In this document: positions 12,891 to 26,018 of the stretch, piece after piece | Numbering within the stretch: the first letter of the stretch is position 1 | How the letters are laid out: each line of letters begins with the position of its first letter | Assembly (NCBI GenBank): GCA_947184155.2 | Contig: CAMXCT020003779.1 | Coordinates: 391,427-455,426, forward strand | Source: Cladocopium goreaui | Taxonomy: Eukaryota > Sar > Dinophyceae > Suessiales > Symbiodiniaceae | Direction: 5' to 3' | Length of the DNA: 64,000 bases | Made by a program: the position numbers and the translations under genes | Notes under the pieces: generated by a model | Databases searched by the model: none | Told to the model about the DNA's origin: nothing | The model's input: the letters and a program-made list of their open reading frames with translations, nothing else

Positions 12891-15800
12891 CAGAACGAAA
12901 GCCGGCTCCAGGAGGACACGAGCAGGGTGGCAGTTGGCAGTGTAGAAACGCAGGAAAAGTCAAGGTTTGGAGCTAGTTTCTAGTCGGTTCAGAAAGTGAC
13001 GTTTGGCAGTCTGGGATACGGGCCGCGGGCCCAATCCGTCCTTCACTGCCATGGTGTTTTAGCCCTGCGACACGGTCCTTGGACTCCAGCTTGGACCGAA
13101 GCGGTGCAGAACGAAAGCCGGCTCCAGGAGGACACGAGCAGGGTGGCAGTTGGCAGTGCAGAAACGCAGGAAAAGTCAAGGTTTGGAGCTAGTTTCTAGT
13201 CGGTTCAGAAAGTGACGTTTGGCAGTCTGGGATACGGGCCGCGGGCCCAATCCGTCCTTCACTGCCATGGTGTTTTAGCCCTGCGACACGGTCCTTGGAC
13301 TCCAGCTTGGACCGAAGCGGTGCAGAACGAAGGCCGGCTCCAGGAGGACACGAGCAGGGTGGCAGTTGGCAGTGCAGAAACGCAGGAAAAGTCAAGGTTT
13401 GGAGCTAGTTTCTAGTCGGTTCAGAAAGTGACGTTTGGCAGTCTGGGATACGGGCCGCGGGCCCAATCCGTCCTTCACTGCCATGGTGTTTTAGCCCTGC
13501 GACACGGTCCTTGGACTCCAGCTTGGACCGAAGCGGTGCAGAACGAAAGCCGGCGCCAGGAGGACACGAGCAGGGTGGCAGTTGGCAGTGCAGAAACGCA
13601 GGTAAAGTCAAGGTTTGGAGCTAGTTTCTAATCGGTTCAGAAAGTAACGTTTGGCACTCTGGGCTACGGGCCGCAGGACGAAAGCCAGCTCCAGGAGGAC
13701 ACGAGCAAGGTGGCAGTTGGCAGTGCAGAAACGCAGGAAAAGTCAAGGTTTGGAGCTGGTTTCTAGTCGGTTCAGAAAGTGACGTTTGGCAGTCTGGGAT
13801 ACGGGCCGCGGGCCCAATCCGTCCGTCACTGCCATGGTTGGTGTTTTAGCCCTGCGACACGGTCCGTGGACTGCAGCTTGGACCGAAGCGGTGCAGAACG
13901 AAAGCCGGCTCCAGGAGGACACGAGCAGGGTGGCAGTTGGCAGTGCAGAAACGCAGGAAAAGTCAAGGTTTGGAGCTAGTTTCTAGTTGGTTCAGAAAGT
14001 GACGTTTGGCAGTCTGGGATACGGGCCGCAGGCCCAATCCGTCCTTCACTGCCATGGTGTTTTAGCCCTGCGACACGGTCCTTGGACTCCAGCTTGGACC
14101 GAAGCGGTGTAGAACGAAAGCCGGCTCCAGGAGGACACGAGCAGGGTGGCAGTTGGCAGTGCAGAAACGCAGGAAAAGTCAAGGTTTGGAGCTAGTTTCT
14201 AGTCGGTTCAGAAAGTGACGTTTGCCAGTCTGGGATACGGGCCGCGGGCCTAATCCGTCCTTCACTGCATTGGTGTTTTAGCCCTGCGACACGGTCCTTG
14301 GACTCCAGCTTAGACCGAAGTGGTGCAGAACGAAAGCCGGCTCCAGGAGGACACGAGCAGGGTGGCAGTTGGCAGTGCAGAAACGCAGGTAAAGTCAAGG
14401 TTTTGTAGCCGCCAGAACGAAAGCCAGCTCCAGGAGGACACGAGCAGGGTGGCAGTTGGCAGTGCAGAAAACGCAGGTAAAGACAAGGTTTGGAGCTAGT
14501 TTCTAGTCGGTTCAGAAAGTAACGTTTGGCAGTCTGGGCTACGGGCCGCGGGCACAATCCGTCCTTCAGTGCCATGGTGTTTTAGTAAGCCTGCGACACG
14601 GTCCTTTGACTCCAGTTGGACCTCGAAGCGGTGCAAACGAAGCCGGCTTCCGGAGGAACACGAGCAGGGTTGCAGTTGGCATGCAAGAAACGCAGGAAAG
14701 GTCAAAGGTTTGGAGCTGTTTCCTAGTCGGTTCCGAGTGACGTTTGGCAGTCTGGGATACGGGCCGCGGGCCAATCCGTCCGTCACTGCCATTGTGTTTT
14801 AAAGCCGTCTGCGACCGGTCCCCTGGACTCCATCTTGACCGAAGCGGTGCAGAACGAAAGCCTGCTCCAGGAGGGTGGCAGTTGGCAATGCAGAAACGCA
14901 GGAAAAGTCAAGGTTTGGAGCTAGTTTCTAGACGGTTCAGAAAGTGACGTTTGGCAGTCTGGGATACGGGCCGCGGGCCCAATCCGTCCTTCACTGCCAT
15001 GGTGTTTTAGCCCTGCGACACGGTCCTTGGACTCCAGCTTGCACCGAAGCGGTGCAGAACGAAAGCCGCCGGCTCCAGGAGGACAGGAGCAGGGTGGCAG
15101 TTGGCAGTGCAGAAACGCAGGAAAAGTCAAGGTTTGGAGCTAGTTCCTAGTCGGTTCAGAAAGTGACGTTTGGCAGTCTGGGATACGGGCCGCGGGCCTA
15201 ATCCGTCCTTCACTGCCATGGTGTTTTAGCCCTGCGACACGGTCCTTGGACTCCAGCTTAGACCGAAGCGGTGCAGAACGAAAGCCGGCTCCAGGAGGAC
15301 ACGAGCAGGGTGGCAGTTGGCAGTGCAGAAACGCAGGTAAAGTCAAGGTTTGGAGCCGCAGAACGAAAGCCGGCTCCAGGAGGACACGAGCAGGGTGGCA
15401 GTTGGCAGTGCAGAAACGCAGGAAAAGTCAAGGTTTGGAGCTAGTTTCTAGTCGGTTCAGAAAGTGACGTTTGGCAGTCTGGATACGGGCCGCGGGCCCA
15501 ATCCGTCCTTCACTGCCATGGTGTTTTAGCCCTGCGACACGGTCCTTGGACTCCAGCTTGGACCGAAGCGGTGCAGAACGAAGGTCGGCTCCAGGAGGAC
15601 ACGAGCAGGGTGGCAGTTGGCAGTGCAGAAACGCAGGAAAAGTCAAGGTTTGGAGCTAGTTTCTAGTCGGTTCAGAAAGTGACGTTTGGCAGTCTGGGAT
15701 ACGGGCCGCGGGCCCAATCCGTCCTTCACTGCCATGGTGTTTTAGCCCTGCGACACGGTCCTTGGACTCCAGCTTGGACCGAAGCGGTGCAGAACGAAAG

Positions 15801-17773
15801 CCGGCTCCAGGAGGACACGAGCAGGGTGGCAGTTGGCAATGCAGAAACGCAGGAAAAGTCAAGGTTTGGAGCTAGTTTCTAGTCGGTTCAGAAAGTGACG
15901 TTTGGCAGTCTGGGCTCCAGGAGGACACGAGCAGGGTGGCAGTTGGCAGTGCAGAAACGCAGGAAAAGTCAAGGTTTGGAGCTAGTTTCTAGTCGGTTCA
16001 GAAAGTGACGTCTGGCAGTCTGGGATACGGGCCGCGGGCCCAATCCGTCCTTCACTGCCATGGTGTTTTAGCCCTGCGACACGGTCCTTGGACTCCAGCT
16101 TGGACCGAAGCGGTGCAGAACGAAAGCCGGCGCCAAGAGGACACGAGCAGGGTGGCAGTTGGCAGTGCAGAAACGCAGGTAAAGTCAAGGTTTGGAGCTA
16201 GTTTCCAGTCGGTTCAGAAAGTAACGTTTGGCACTCTGGGCTACGGGCCGCAGAACGAAAGCCGGCTCCAGGAGGACACGAGCAGGGTGGCAGTTGGCAA
16301 TGCAGAAACGCAGGAAAAGTCAAGGTTTGGAGCTAGTTTCTAGTCGGTTCAGAAAGTGACGTTTGGCAGTCTGGGATACGGGCCGCGGGCCCAATCCGTC
16401 CTTCACTGCCATGGTGTTTTAGCCCTGCGACACGGTCCTTGGACTCCAGCTTGGACCGAAGCGGTGCAGAACGAAAGCCGGCTCCAGGAGGACACGAGCA
16501 GGGTGGCAGTTGGCAGTGCAGAAACGCAGGAAAAGTCAAGGTTTGGAGCTAGTTTCTAGTCGTTCAACATTTGGCAGTCTGGGGTCCTTCACTGCCATGG
16601 TGTTTTAGCCCTGCGACACGGTCCTTGGACTCCAGCTTGGACCGAAGCGGTGCAGAACGAAAGCCGGCTCCAGGAGGACACGAGCAGGGTGGCAGTTGGC
16701 AGTGCAGAAACGCAGGAAAAGTCAAGGTTTGGAGCTAGTTTCTAGTCGGTTCAGAAAGTGACGTTTGGCAGTCTGGGATACGGGCCGCGGGCCTAATCCG
16801 TCCTTCACTATACCATGGTGTTTTAGCCCTGCGACACGGTCCTTGGACTCCAGCTTAGACCGAAGCGGTGCAGAACGAAAGCCGGCTCCAGGAGGACACG
16901 AGCAGGGTGGCAGTTGGCAGTGCAGAAACGCAGGAAAAGTCAAGGTTTGGAGCCGCAGAACGAAAGCCGGCTCCAGGAGGACACGAGCAGGGTGGCAGTT
17001 GGCAGTGCAGAAACGCAGGAAAAGTCAAGGTTTGGAGCTAGTTTCTAGTCGGTTCAGAAAGTGACGTTTGGCAGTCTGGGATACGGGCCGCGGGCCCAAT
17101 CCGTCCTTCACTGCCATGGTGTTTTAGCCCTGCGACACGGTCCTTGGACTCCAGCTTGGGCCGAAGCGGTGCAGAACGAAAGCCGGCCCCAGGAGGACAC
17201 GAGCAGGGTGGCAGTTGGCAGTGCAGAAACGCAGGAAAAGTCAAGGTTTGGAGCTAGTTCCTAGTCGGTTCAGATCCGTCCTTCACTGCCACGGTCCTTG
17301 GACTCCAGCTTGGACCGAAGCGGTGCAGAACGAAAGCCGGCTCCAGGAGGACACGAGCAGGGGGGCAGTTGGCAGTGCAGAAACGCAGGAAAAGTCAAGG
17401 TTTGGTCTGGGATACGGGCCGCGGGCCCAATCCGTCCTTCACTGCCATGGTGTTTTAGCCCTGCGCCACGGTCCTTGGACTCCAGCTTGGACCGAAGCGG
17501 TGCAGAACGAAAGCCGGCTCCAGGAGGACACGAGCAGGGTGGCAGTTGGCAGTGCAGAAACGTAGGAAAAGTCAAGGTTTGGAGCTAGTTTCTAGTCGGT
17601 TCAGAAAGTGACGTTTGGCAGTCTGGGATACGGGCCGCGGGCCCAATCCGTCCTTCACTGCCATGGTGTTTTAGCCCTGCGGCACGGTCCTTGGACTCCA
17701 GCTTGGACCGAAGCGGTGCAGAACGAAAGCCGGCTCCAGGAGGACACGAGCAGGGTGGCAGTTGGCAGTGCAG
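12891..17773. repeat. 216-bp satellite array, about 22 units
   Basis: Direct tandem units of 216 bp begin near CAGAACGAAAGCCGGCTCCA and end abruptly at 17,773 beside unique sequence. Full-length units recur at exactly 216-bp spacing, for example starts near 12,973, 13,189 and 13,405. Shortened or rearranged units occur at about 13,632-13,770, 14,400-14,480, 15,350-15,470, 15,900-16,000, 16,190-16,340, 16,560-16,620 and 17,270-17,410. Each unit contains a hairpin GGGCC-GCG-GGCCC and CCATGG. Because 216 is divisible by three, each unit opens a 67-68 codon frame on both strands, each ending inside the next unit. These are repeat artefacts, not genes. Confidence 0.95.
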
Positions 17774-18119
17774 TGTCGTCTCGGGTCTCTTTAGGATGCC
17801 ATTTAAAGTTTCATACTGCGGTTACGAACGGGGGCTTCGGGTATGGGTCTTAAGTGCTAGAGCAACCCTTTAGGTCCCCAAGACACCTGCCCAATGACGA
17901 AAGCTCCTATTTCTTGAGCCATGAAAAAGTGTCAGAACACATAGTTGTGCGTGTCATCCTGCAGGGGTCCATGCTGCTTGCATGTGCACAGTGCCAAACG
18001 CACATACAAATGGTTTGTTTAGGTCAGTTTCTGGTTTCTTTAGGGTTCATTTCATGCTTACGACACAGAGGCAGGCATGACCCTCCAGTGTCCAGGGGTC
18101 GGCGGCAGAGGGCGTAGCC

Positions 18120-18275
18120 CTTTAATTATATTATATCATATCATATCATATCATATTATGTTATGTTATGTTATATTATATTATATTGTATTATATTATA
18201 TTATATTATATTTCATTATATCATATTATATATAGTGTATTATATTATATATATTATATAATATATATTACACAG
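18120..18275. repeat. AT-rich microsatellite, (TATAT)n with (TCATA)n
   Basis: TATCATATCATATCATATTATGTTATG-type pentamers grade into (TATAT)n. The flanking region 17.8-20.4 kb has no gene that I can support. A 12-bp ATGAGATGTTTT repeat sits at about 19,187-19,233. Confidence 0.9.
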
Positions 18276-20432
18276 TATATTCAGTGGTGTGCATGTAAAT
18301 GAATTACCAGGTTGTGAATGGTTGTTGGTACCTGCTCATGCCAAGCAGGGGGTTCTGCTGAAGCTTTATGGTCTCGCCTGCCATGGCCCTCGTGGCGACA
18401 TCACAGCTGCGTGCATCTGAGGCCTTGTAGCCGTGATTGACAAAGCTGAATCTTCAAGATCAGAAAGAAAGGGTGTGGTGATGTGAGGTGTATTGGTACG
18501 TTGCTACTAAATGATACTAAATGTAATTATTGGATGTTATTGAATCATATAGAAGAGAAGGATTGCACAAGAGTGCAACGAAGGGAATCAAGAGGAGAAG
18601 ACGGGATGTCAATGCAGGAAGCTGATCCAGCTGGTGTGACAAAAGCACTTGAGTCTCTGGCTGCTGGAATGGAACCTGATGCATCACTTGTGGCTGAACA
18701 TACCTGGCTCAAAAGAGGCTTTTACATGGATTTACTATGTTTTACTCCGTTGTGGTGTGTTTGAAAGAAGAAAGCTATGTTAAAGAACGGGCAAGAAGGA
18801 AAATAAAGCAGCCAAAAATAGTATCGTGTTTTAAGATGTTTGAAGGGTGTTTCACTGCTAGGTTGTTGACACAAGCACAAATCAGCCGGCTGCAGCTGTC
18901 GCGATCATGACTCGAAGTTAAACTTGTCCTCTCTAGCCCAGGTTTCCAACACAATCAATACTTGAGCTTCATGATGATATCATATCAGTTTTATAAAATA
19001 TCCAGTAACACTATCAGTGGCATATCCAGGGCTTATGTGGATGTCCTCAATCTTCATATCCAGGGCCCCAGGGGTCCAAGTTTGATCTGCTCCCAGGCCT
19101 CTGCGGAGCCGCTTGCACCATGGAGGGCCGGGCAACAGGTCCACCTGCCAAGGTTCACCAGGACCACCAGTGACAAGTCCACAAAAAAATGAGATGTTTT
19201 ATGAGATGTTTTATGAGATGTTTTACGAGATGTTTACCACTCAAAATGGGAAGAATATATGAAAAGAAATGAAGACACACAGACGACACGGAAAGTCGTT
19301 CGATGCTTGGGAACATGAGACCAGAACCAGAACCTTCTGGATCAACTCCCAAACGCCCCACATTTTCCATGTTTTTCCATGGTTTTCAGATTTGGGAAGC
19401 CATGCTGGTGGCCCTTTTGGACCTGCCCCGAAGGGAATGGGTGCTACCCGGGGTGATGCAACTGCACGAGGAGAAAGCACCGCCCTGGGCGACCTGGCTG
19501 AGAACGGTCAACCAAGATCTGAGATTCTGCAATCACCACATGGCCACATATGCCACATGGCAATGGAAACATCGCCGGGCCCTAAAGCAATCAGAAGTTA
19601 TGACATAAGTTAATAAACTACACAGTTATGCAATAAGCATAAGTTGAATCATAAGCCAGAGCTTGAGGCTCTGGCAGTGCTGCTGATGCACCGTCCACCT
19701 TCGCGAGCCAAGTAGCGAAGATATGCGAAGATATACGAAGAAACCGAAAGAAACAAAACGAAACCTAGTCCTGTCTTGACACTTAGGTGCTGGGTGTCTG
19801 GGACCCCAACAACTATTGTCTTACCCTAAATGCTCCAGGATACACCATCACACGGTGGATTTGGATAGTTTGGAGGGGTCCTCATGTGGATCATGTGGGA
19901 AGAGAACGCTTTAATGGACTGCCGGAGACCATCGGAGGCCCCTAACTCACCGTAGCTCACCTGTTCTTGTGGCAGCCGTCCACTGCCAGGCCAAGCGGCA
20001 AACGTTGTGCTTCCTGTCAACTTCCGAGAAATTGGCGATTGCCTAGTCGCCTACTCTGATGCTCAAACTCTGAATGCTTTTAGTAAAGGATACCCCTGAT
20101 ACCACCTTCAAAAACTCAATAGAAACTGTCAGCATCAACGACAGCATCGCGATGCTTGACACCAAGGAAGCCCAACACCAGAATTAGAACGGATCCAAAG
20201 ATCTTCAACAGCTGGAAGTTTTGACACCATCTCTTGAAGCAACGCTCAATGTATCCCAAAAATATGATTATTAATCATTAATACATGATTATACTGTACT
20301 AGTATGTACTAGTACATCTAGTGCTGTATAGTCTATGATTAGTATGATTAGTCTCCTGCAATGGAAGAAGTGCTCTGAGAGTGCATCGAAGGTGTGCCTT
20401 GGAGGCCATGCCGGGCCCGGCAGGTTACATGC

Positions 20433-20663
20433 TCAAATTGGCTCAAGAATTGCTGGGGTGGTCATGTATGGTGGGTGTGTAGGGTAAACCAATGGTTTTT
20501 CGATAGGCTTGTCACCAGGGATCCCACGAACAGCCATGGCTGGGCCTGGAAGCATCGCTCTGTTCATCAAATGGAGATTGGGTGGATGTTTGCTGCAGTT
20601 GCGCACAGAGCAAACTTGCCCAGGCTGGCCAAACGAACCATGGAGCAAGTAGGGTTTAAACAC
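20433..20663 (-). CDS. Candidate exon, unknown protein
   Basis: The minus strand reads LMNRAMLPGPAMAVRGIPGD followed by KPIEKPLVYPT without a stop. The plus strand of the same stretch is also open, so strand choice is a judgement based on composition and on the minus-strand bias of the window. Together with 20,990-21,430 this may be part of an intron-rich gene. The family is not recognised. Confidence 0.25.
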   Translation of the reverse strand: MFKPYLLHGSFGQPGQVCSVRNCSKHPPNLHLMNRAMLPGPAMAVRGIPGDKPIEKPLVYPTHPPYMTTPAILEPI

Positions 20664-20989
20664 GTTTAAACTCAGTTGTCCGACTTAAACCTCACAGTGT
20701 ACTTTCATGTGACAGAGAGAGTCAGTGCCAGATCTATTCACTTGCAAATCAACGTTGACATGAAAATCCTGAAAACAACGGATGGTGTGCCAGTTCCATC
20801 CAGTTCCATCCAGTCACTGCCTGATGATCCCGTCGCAACGTATGCCATAGGCATAGACGGTGCCCTGGCAAGCCATTTAAGCAGGGAATGGGTCCAGTGG
20901 TGGTGAGCCGAGGTGGTTATTCAATGTTATTTAGGTGTCATGTCTCAACGTGTCTTCATGGCATTCCCAAGAAATTCATTACACACAAC

Positions 20990-21420
20990 CTGAGGGCCAT
21001 TCCAAGTAGGAAAAGCCTGGAAGAGCCTGCCAATTCTGGTACTTTTACCTTATCAGCAGGAATCTCGCACAACTTCCATGCATATCCATGTTGCCATGTT
21101 AACCCTCCACAGGTTGCGCCCTTCACCTGCAGAATCTTGACTGAGTCAAACTCAAACATGAACAGGTAATTTGTTATGAAACCTTGTGACCACTGATCCG
21201 CCGTTCTGATTCTTATGGCCATTGAAAACACCAGCAGCCTTTTTGGATCACAGAGTCTTCTGCAATTTCTTGGCCGGCATCTGGACTGATGACACGGATT
21301 TCTGAACCATGCAAGATTTTGCAAGTCTGTTCTTCACCAGATTCTTGTCCAGCATGGGTGATTGTAGAGTAGTTGCCGATGAGAAAAAAACAGCTTCAGG
21401 GATCACTTGAGATACAACTT
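20990..21420 (-). CDS. Candidate exons, unknown protein
   Basis: Two coherent minus-strand blocks are seen. One (about 21,240-21,370) reads GEEQTCKILHGSEIRVISPD. The other (about 21,060-21,230) reads MAIRIRTADQWSQGFITNYL, FEFDSVKILQVKG and WQHGYAWKLCEIPADK, followed by a GTAAAAG donor-like site near 21,050. No family is recognised. The 21.43-24.4 kb interval is otherwise non-coding or ambiguous; a minus-strand block at about 23,530-23,690 is open in two frames and cannot be assigned. Confidence 0.3.
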
Positions 21421-24400
21421 CTGAGAATATCACTTCAGATAGAATGTTGATAGCAACCTTCTAACCATGTCTTCCCATAACGGTGATCCCCGCCTGCCCA
21501 CTGCCACAGGGATTCTGCCTGACCAAGTTGTGAGACTGAAATCAAGGAGGTTTCCATTTCATCAGCTCAGCAATGCAGACCATATTTCGGAACACATTTC
21601 TCCATGGTTTTTGCGAATCTCTTGGAGGGTCCATGAGGGTCCAGTTGCCAAAAGATTAGGACAGCGCTTTCCCCAGGGCCTAAACTTCTTTTAAGACCCA
21701 CATGTAGGGAAGTCATGGGCACGCAGATTACATTTAATCAGCCAAGCCATGCCATCAATATGTCAATGTCACGCTGAAATCAGATGAATTGCATTCATTT
21801 CAGGTTTTTGGCTTGCCCCAGAAGGTGGAAGAAAAGGATAACATAAGTTTTTTGCTTTGCAGGCAGACTCCATAGCATGCACGTTCTCCCATTTCACCCA
21901 TCAATGGCACGCGCCTGAGTCCCGCGGAGTTAAAATGTGCCTCAGGTTAGCATTGAAATCACAGTTCCACAGTAATTGCAACGCATAGCTGTGATTTGCT
22001 TTGCCGGTTCCTGGGTCATTAAATGTCATTAAATGTCATTATAATTATTCCTACGCGCTGTTTTTTGTTTCGTAGGGAATCCACAAAAACCAAGCCGTTT
22101 CTGACTTGCCGGGCCCAGAGAAGTGGCGGCAGGGCATAGGGCCCGGAGAGTTGCCACCTTGACCTCGGTCTCAGAATTTTCACCAGCGATGACTGTTGGT
22201 TGGGAAACGACTGGGTTGCCCTCTGGTAAACATACAAAAAACTATGGAAAATCACCATTTTTCATGGGAAATTCCACTATAAATAGCCATTTTCAATAGC
22301 TACGTTAAATTACCAGAGGGTGGGTCCCTTGGGTCGTCACTCAAAGAATATGCAGACTCCTGGTTCCAAGTTGCAAGCAGCTGGACGGCCAAAACTCAGT
22401 GGATCCCCGAACCGAACTTGGACCGCCCGATAAACTGTGCGGATAAAAAAAATGTGGAGACGTCCGATTTTTTTTTTGGCCAGCTATCAGGTGGCAGAAC
22501 ACGAATCGTTTTTACGTTAAACTGGATGAAAGCGGCGCACGACTATGTCATTGAGGTACCAGCTATCAGATAGCTATCATGGATTGGGATGTGATGTCTC
22601 AGTTCAACATTGCATCAACCGAAAACATCAACAAACCCTCCCGGTCTCCTGGCGCGAAATTGCCTCAGCCACAATTCAGCCCATGCATTTTGACGAAAGT
22701 TGCTGGAATTGTTACATTTTTTAGATTGAATCAGAAATGCAAAGGCAAGGGTTGTTGCATCACTTCCAAATCCGCTTATCTGAGTGTTGCTTGGAGCCAA
22801 TTACTGTATCAAATTGATACTTTACAAGCCACATCGTCTGGGACTATGAGTTGAGGAGTATTCCATCTTTTCTCGTTTTTTCATTGGAGGTTGAAGGTCA
22901 AATAAGGTCTCAAGATTCAATTTGTGCACAAAGAAAATGAACTAATTGAACTATCCTCATTTCTACGGTTCCTCAAAGTATTGGCATGAAAATGTGTACA
23001 CTGAAAGCAGCTCACAGACCCTCAAGACTCGTCAAGTATCTCCTCTGCCAAACATGAATTGGAAACAATCTTTGATCATCTTTGATGATTTGGGCCTGTG
23101 GCAGTCAGAAGACACAGGAGGGCAACATATGCCAAGGTGCGCCACTGCTTGTCCTCACTGCAGCTGCAACTGGCAGCTGCCTAGGCGCCAGGATGTCTCA
23201 GAGGCTCAGGGGTGCCCGGCTCTCAAATTCAATGTGAAGGTCCTTCTTTCTGGACGGGTGGAAGTGCTGATTAATGTTCTTGATGGGTTTCCCATGGTGT
23301 TTCCTTTGGGCCATTGGAGATGGCCTTATTCAAACAGATTCAAATCATCAATCGCCCAGTGGTTCTTTTGAAGACATGGATATTGATAATCGGGGTTGTC
23401 TGTTAAAATAGTGTATCTCATATTCCAATGGATTATCACCATGTTCCACATTAGAATTGCTATTGTGTCAAAACCTTGTACCCCTGGTGAACATCAAAAT
23501 AGCTGGTAAATGGATGTTCATCCCCCTAAAAATGGCCATACCCATATTTGCGACTGCAGTTGTCTGGGTTCCCCTGACGGATGCGATGTCTGCGCGACTG
23601 TCTGCACCCACTGCCGACGCCTGCAGTGATTTTGTGCAAGACTTGTCGGCCACGAATCTTAGCTTCTTCATATCTAATGCCTTTGGGTAGCATGAGTGCA
23701 CGTATAAATATACATATATATGTGTAGTATTTGTTTATCAATCATGTTTAAGTATAGATCGTAAATAAGTATATTTGCTATTATTAATCTATTTCTTTAT
23801 TTACGTATTTACTTATTTGTCTACTTCACTATTTATCAAGATTTATTTATTTATAGTCTAGTCATTAATTATTTATCATTATAATTATTATGGCATATGT
23901 GATGATTGTCAATCTGGACTGTTTGCCACTCCATCCCTGCTATACTTAAAACATCTTAAAACATCTTAAAACCATTTTGAGAGTCAGCAGATGACTTGGG
24001 GTTCCCCCCAATGTGGCATTCTGGGCTGAGGTGTCCCCACTGGTCGTAGACTTGAGCCCCTGGAACGTACCTGGGACTGCACACTGTCACTGCAGGATCT
24101 AAACATTGCCGGAACAATGCCTAACACACATGATTACACACATGCTTACACATGCCAATGCATCCCATTATCATATATCCATTATCAAGTTTCAGTGTGT
24201 TCGAGTAATCCAATGCCCTTTGGAAACACATCGTATGGAATCCGAGTTTACCCCGGGCACGTGTCTGGCTGGTGGTTAATCTCCCTTGGGATCCTGGCTG
24301 CAAGAACTCGGACATCGTCCCAATACCATCGCTTCCAGGTACGAATTTTGTAGAGACAAGGGCCCAAAACTAGAAAATCCTAGAAAATCTGCATATCCTG

Positions 24401-24718
24401 CTTTCTCTCCTTGACAGCAAATCCAAAGAATCTAAATGATTCTAAATGTCTCTTCTCCTAGTCGTGTTCCACTCTTGTTTGCTGTACACAAGTCCAGACT
24501 CAACTTGCAAAGTGGAAAGATTTACTGAATGCAAAGTGATCAAGGCAAGTCATGAGCTAGCTAACTACAGACTGCATCTGTACACTGCACAAAGGATGCT
24601 GCAAGGGCCTCGGGTGAAAGCAACTATAAACATCTATAAATAGATATCTATACACTATGCATCATTATGCATCTACGTTTCGTAGCTCATATCTGACACG
24701 CCAAGACACACCTGGGCG

Positions 24719-25300
24719 TTACTTTGCCTCAATCAGGCTTTTGGCTGGTAGCTCACATCGTCTATAGCCAGAGCGCAACTTGCGCATGACCTCACAGTCC
24801 TCAAACTCTGACTTCTTGTCAACCTTCTTCTGCTGCAAGTCCTCCAAAGTTTCCCCTTCAGCAAGCCGAGCTTCCAAAGCTGCAATCTCGCGCAGCTTCT
24901 TCTCGACCTTGCGTGCCTGTTTTTCTTCATCTTCAGTCAAGGCTTGCATCCGAGGCTTCTGTGGTTCAGTCCAGCGCTTCCACTGCTGTTTCTTGGGAGG
25001 TGATGATGCCCATGTTGAAGCTGTGCTCACACCAGACTGACCATTGCTGGCCTCAGACGTCTCACTCTTTGAATCATCTGACGCTCGTGCCTTGGCTCTT
25101 TTCGCCAGTAGCTTGGCACAGTTGCGATTGGTATGACCCTCGCATTTGCAGTAAGTACAATGTCGCAAGAGCGGACACTCCTTGGCAGTGTGACCCGCAG
25201 TCTTGCAGTACTCACAGCTGCGGAAGAAGGGTAGGTGACAATCAGCAGCACGATGTCCCTTACCCTGGCATCGGGAGCACACTGCTTCAACTGCTGCCAT
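24719..25300 (-). CDS. CCHC zinc-knuckle protein, array copy 1
   Basis: 193 codons, intact. The N-terminus carries three perfect CX2CX4HX4C zinc knuckles: CSRCQGKGHRAADC (residues 8-21), CEYCKTAGHTAKEC (29-42) and CTYCKCEGHTNRNC (48-61). These motifs bind single-stranded nucleic acid in CNBP-like and retroviral nucleocapsid proteins. A Lys/Ser-rich linker follows, then a charged helical segment (about 124-180) with KKLREIAALEARLAEGETL, resembling the C-terminal helix common in RNA-binding adaptor proteins. No RT, protease or gag core is present, so this is not an obvious retroelement gag. The start is the first ATG after the relict leader at 25,345-25,358. An RNA-binding role is inferred; the target is unknown. 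Confidence 0.85.
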   Translation of the reverse strand: MAAVEAVCSRCQGKGHRAADCHLPFFRSCEYCKTAGHTAKECPLLRHCTYCKCEGHTNRNCAKLLAKRAKARASDDSKSETSEASNGQSGVSTASTWASSPPKKQQWKRWTEPQKPRMQALTEDEEKQARKVEKKLREIAALEARLAEGETLEDLQQKKVDKKSEFEDCEVMRKLRSGYRRCELPAKSLIEAK

Positions 25301-25344
25301 TGCAAAGAAGTGATTGCTATCCTAAAGACGAAGTACGAAGTGAG

Positions 25345-25360
25345 CCTGAGCCAGAATGCT
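25345..25360 (-). promoter_or_regulatory. Relict spliced leader with AG acceptor, copy 1
   Basis: The minus strand reads AG then CATTCTGGCTCAGG, 44 bp upstream of the start codon. The 3-prime part of the dinoflagellate spliced leader is CATTTTGGCTCAAG, so 12 of 14 bases agree, and the match begins directly after an AG as expected when a new leader is trans-spliced upstream of an old one. Confidence 0.65.
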
Positions 25361-26018
25361 GAATGCTCATCGCAGAAACACTCAAATCATTGACATGTGA
25401 TGGAGTGATCATGCGTACTCAAGAATCGGTCACCACTAAAATAAAACAGACCTGTGGAAAGTTGAGAAATCACCAGCTGTGGCAACTTACTTCACGGCAC
25501 TGCACAGTTTTTAGTGATTCATTGGCAAGTTGATATGCTTTCCAATTTGCCAACACCAGTCCAAATGCTCACTGCAATTTCTCCTAGTGACAGGCAGCTA
25601 CGCAGGGTTCAACTGGTTTGAAACTGAATCGGTTCCTCACGTGAAGTTGCAACTGCATGAGTCGTCATGGGTCCGTTTCAGACTTGTGCACGCGTTTCCT
25701 TTTGTTCCATACAAAAGCAAATCCAAAGAATTTAAATGATTCTAAATGTCTCTTCTCCTAGTCGTGTTCCACTCTTGTTTGCTGTACACAAGTCCAGACT
25801 CAACTTGCAAAGTGGGAAGATCTACTGAATGCAAAGTGATCAAGGCAAGTCATGAGCTAGCTAACTCCAGACTGCATCTGTACACTGCACAAAGGATGCT
25901 GCAAGGGCCTCGGGTGAAAGCAACTATAAACATCTATAAATAGATATCTATACACTATGCATCATTATGCATCTACGTTTCGTAGCTCATATCTGACACG
26001 CCTGGACACACCTGGGCG

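Noticed and set aside
12973-17853. 67-68-codon frames on both strands repeated about 20 times
   Set aside because: Products of a 216-bp unit divisible by three; both strands are equally open and have no protein-like signature.
17912-17927. CTTGAGCCATGAAAAAG, possible relict leader on the minus strand
   Set aside because: Only the GGCTCAAG core matches and what lies downstream is the 216-bp satellite.
19269-19613. Two overlapping plus-strand frames of about 100-114 codons after a TTTTCAG site
   Set aside because: Both frames and the reverse strand are similarly open; no basis to prefer one, and the strand conflicts with the rest of the window.
20434-20447. CAAATTGGCTCAAG on the plus strand, 12 of 14 bases like the spliced-leader tail
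   Set aside because: No AG directly before it, opposite strand to all supported genes, and no coherent plus-strand gene follows.
22946-23371. 141-codon plus-strand frame
   Set aside because: Composition shifts along the frame, no domain, and no supporting splice or leader signal.
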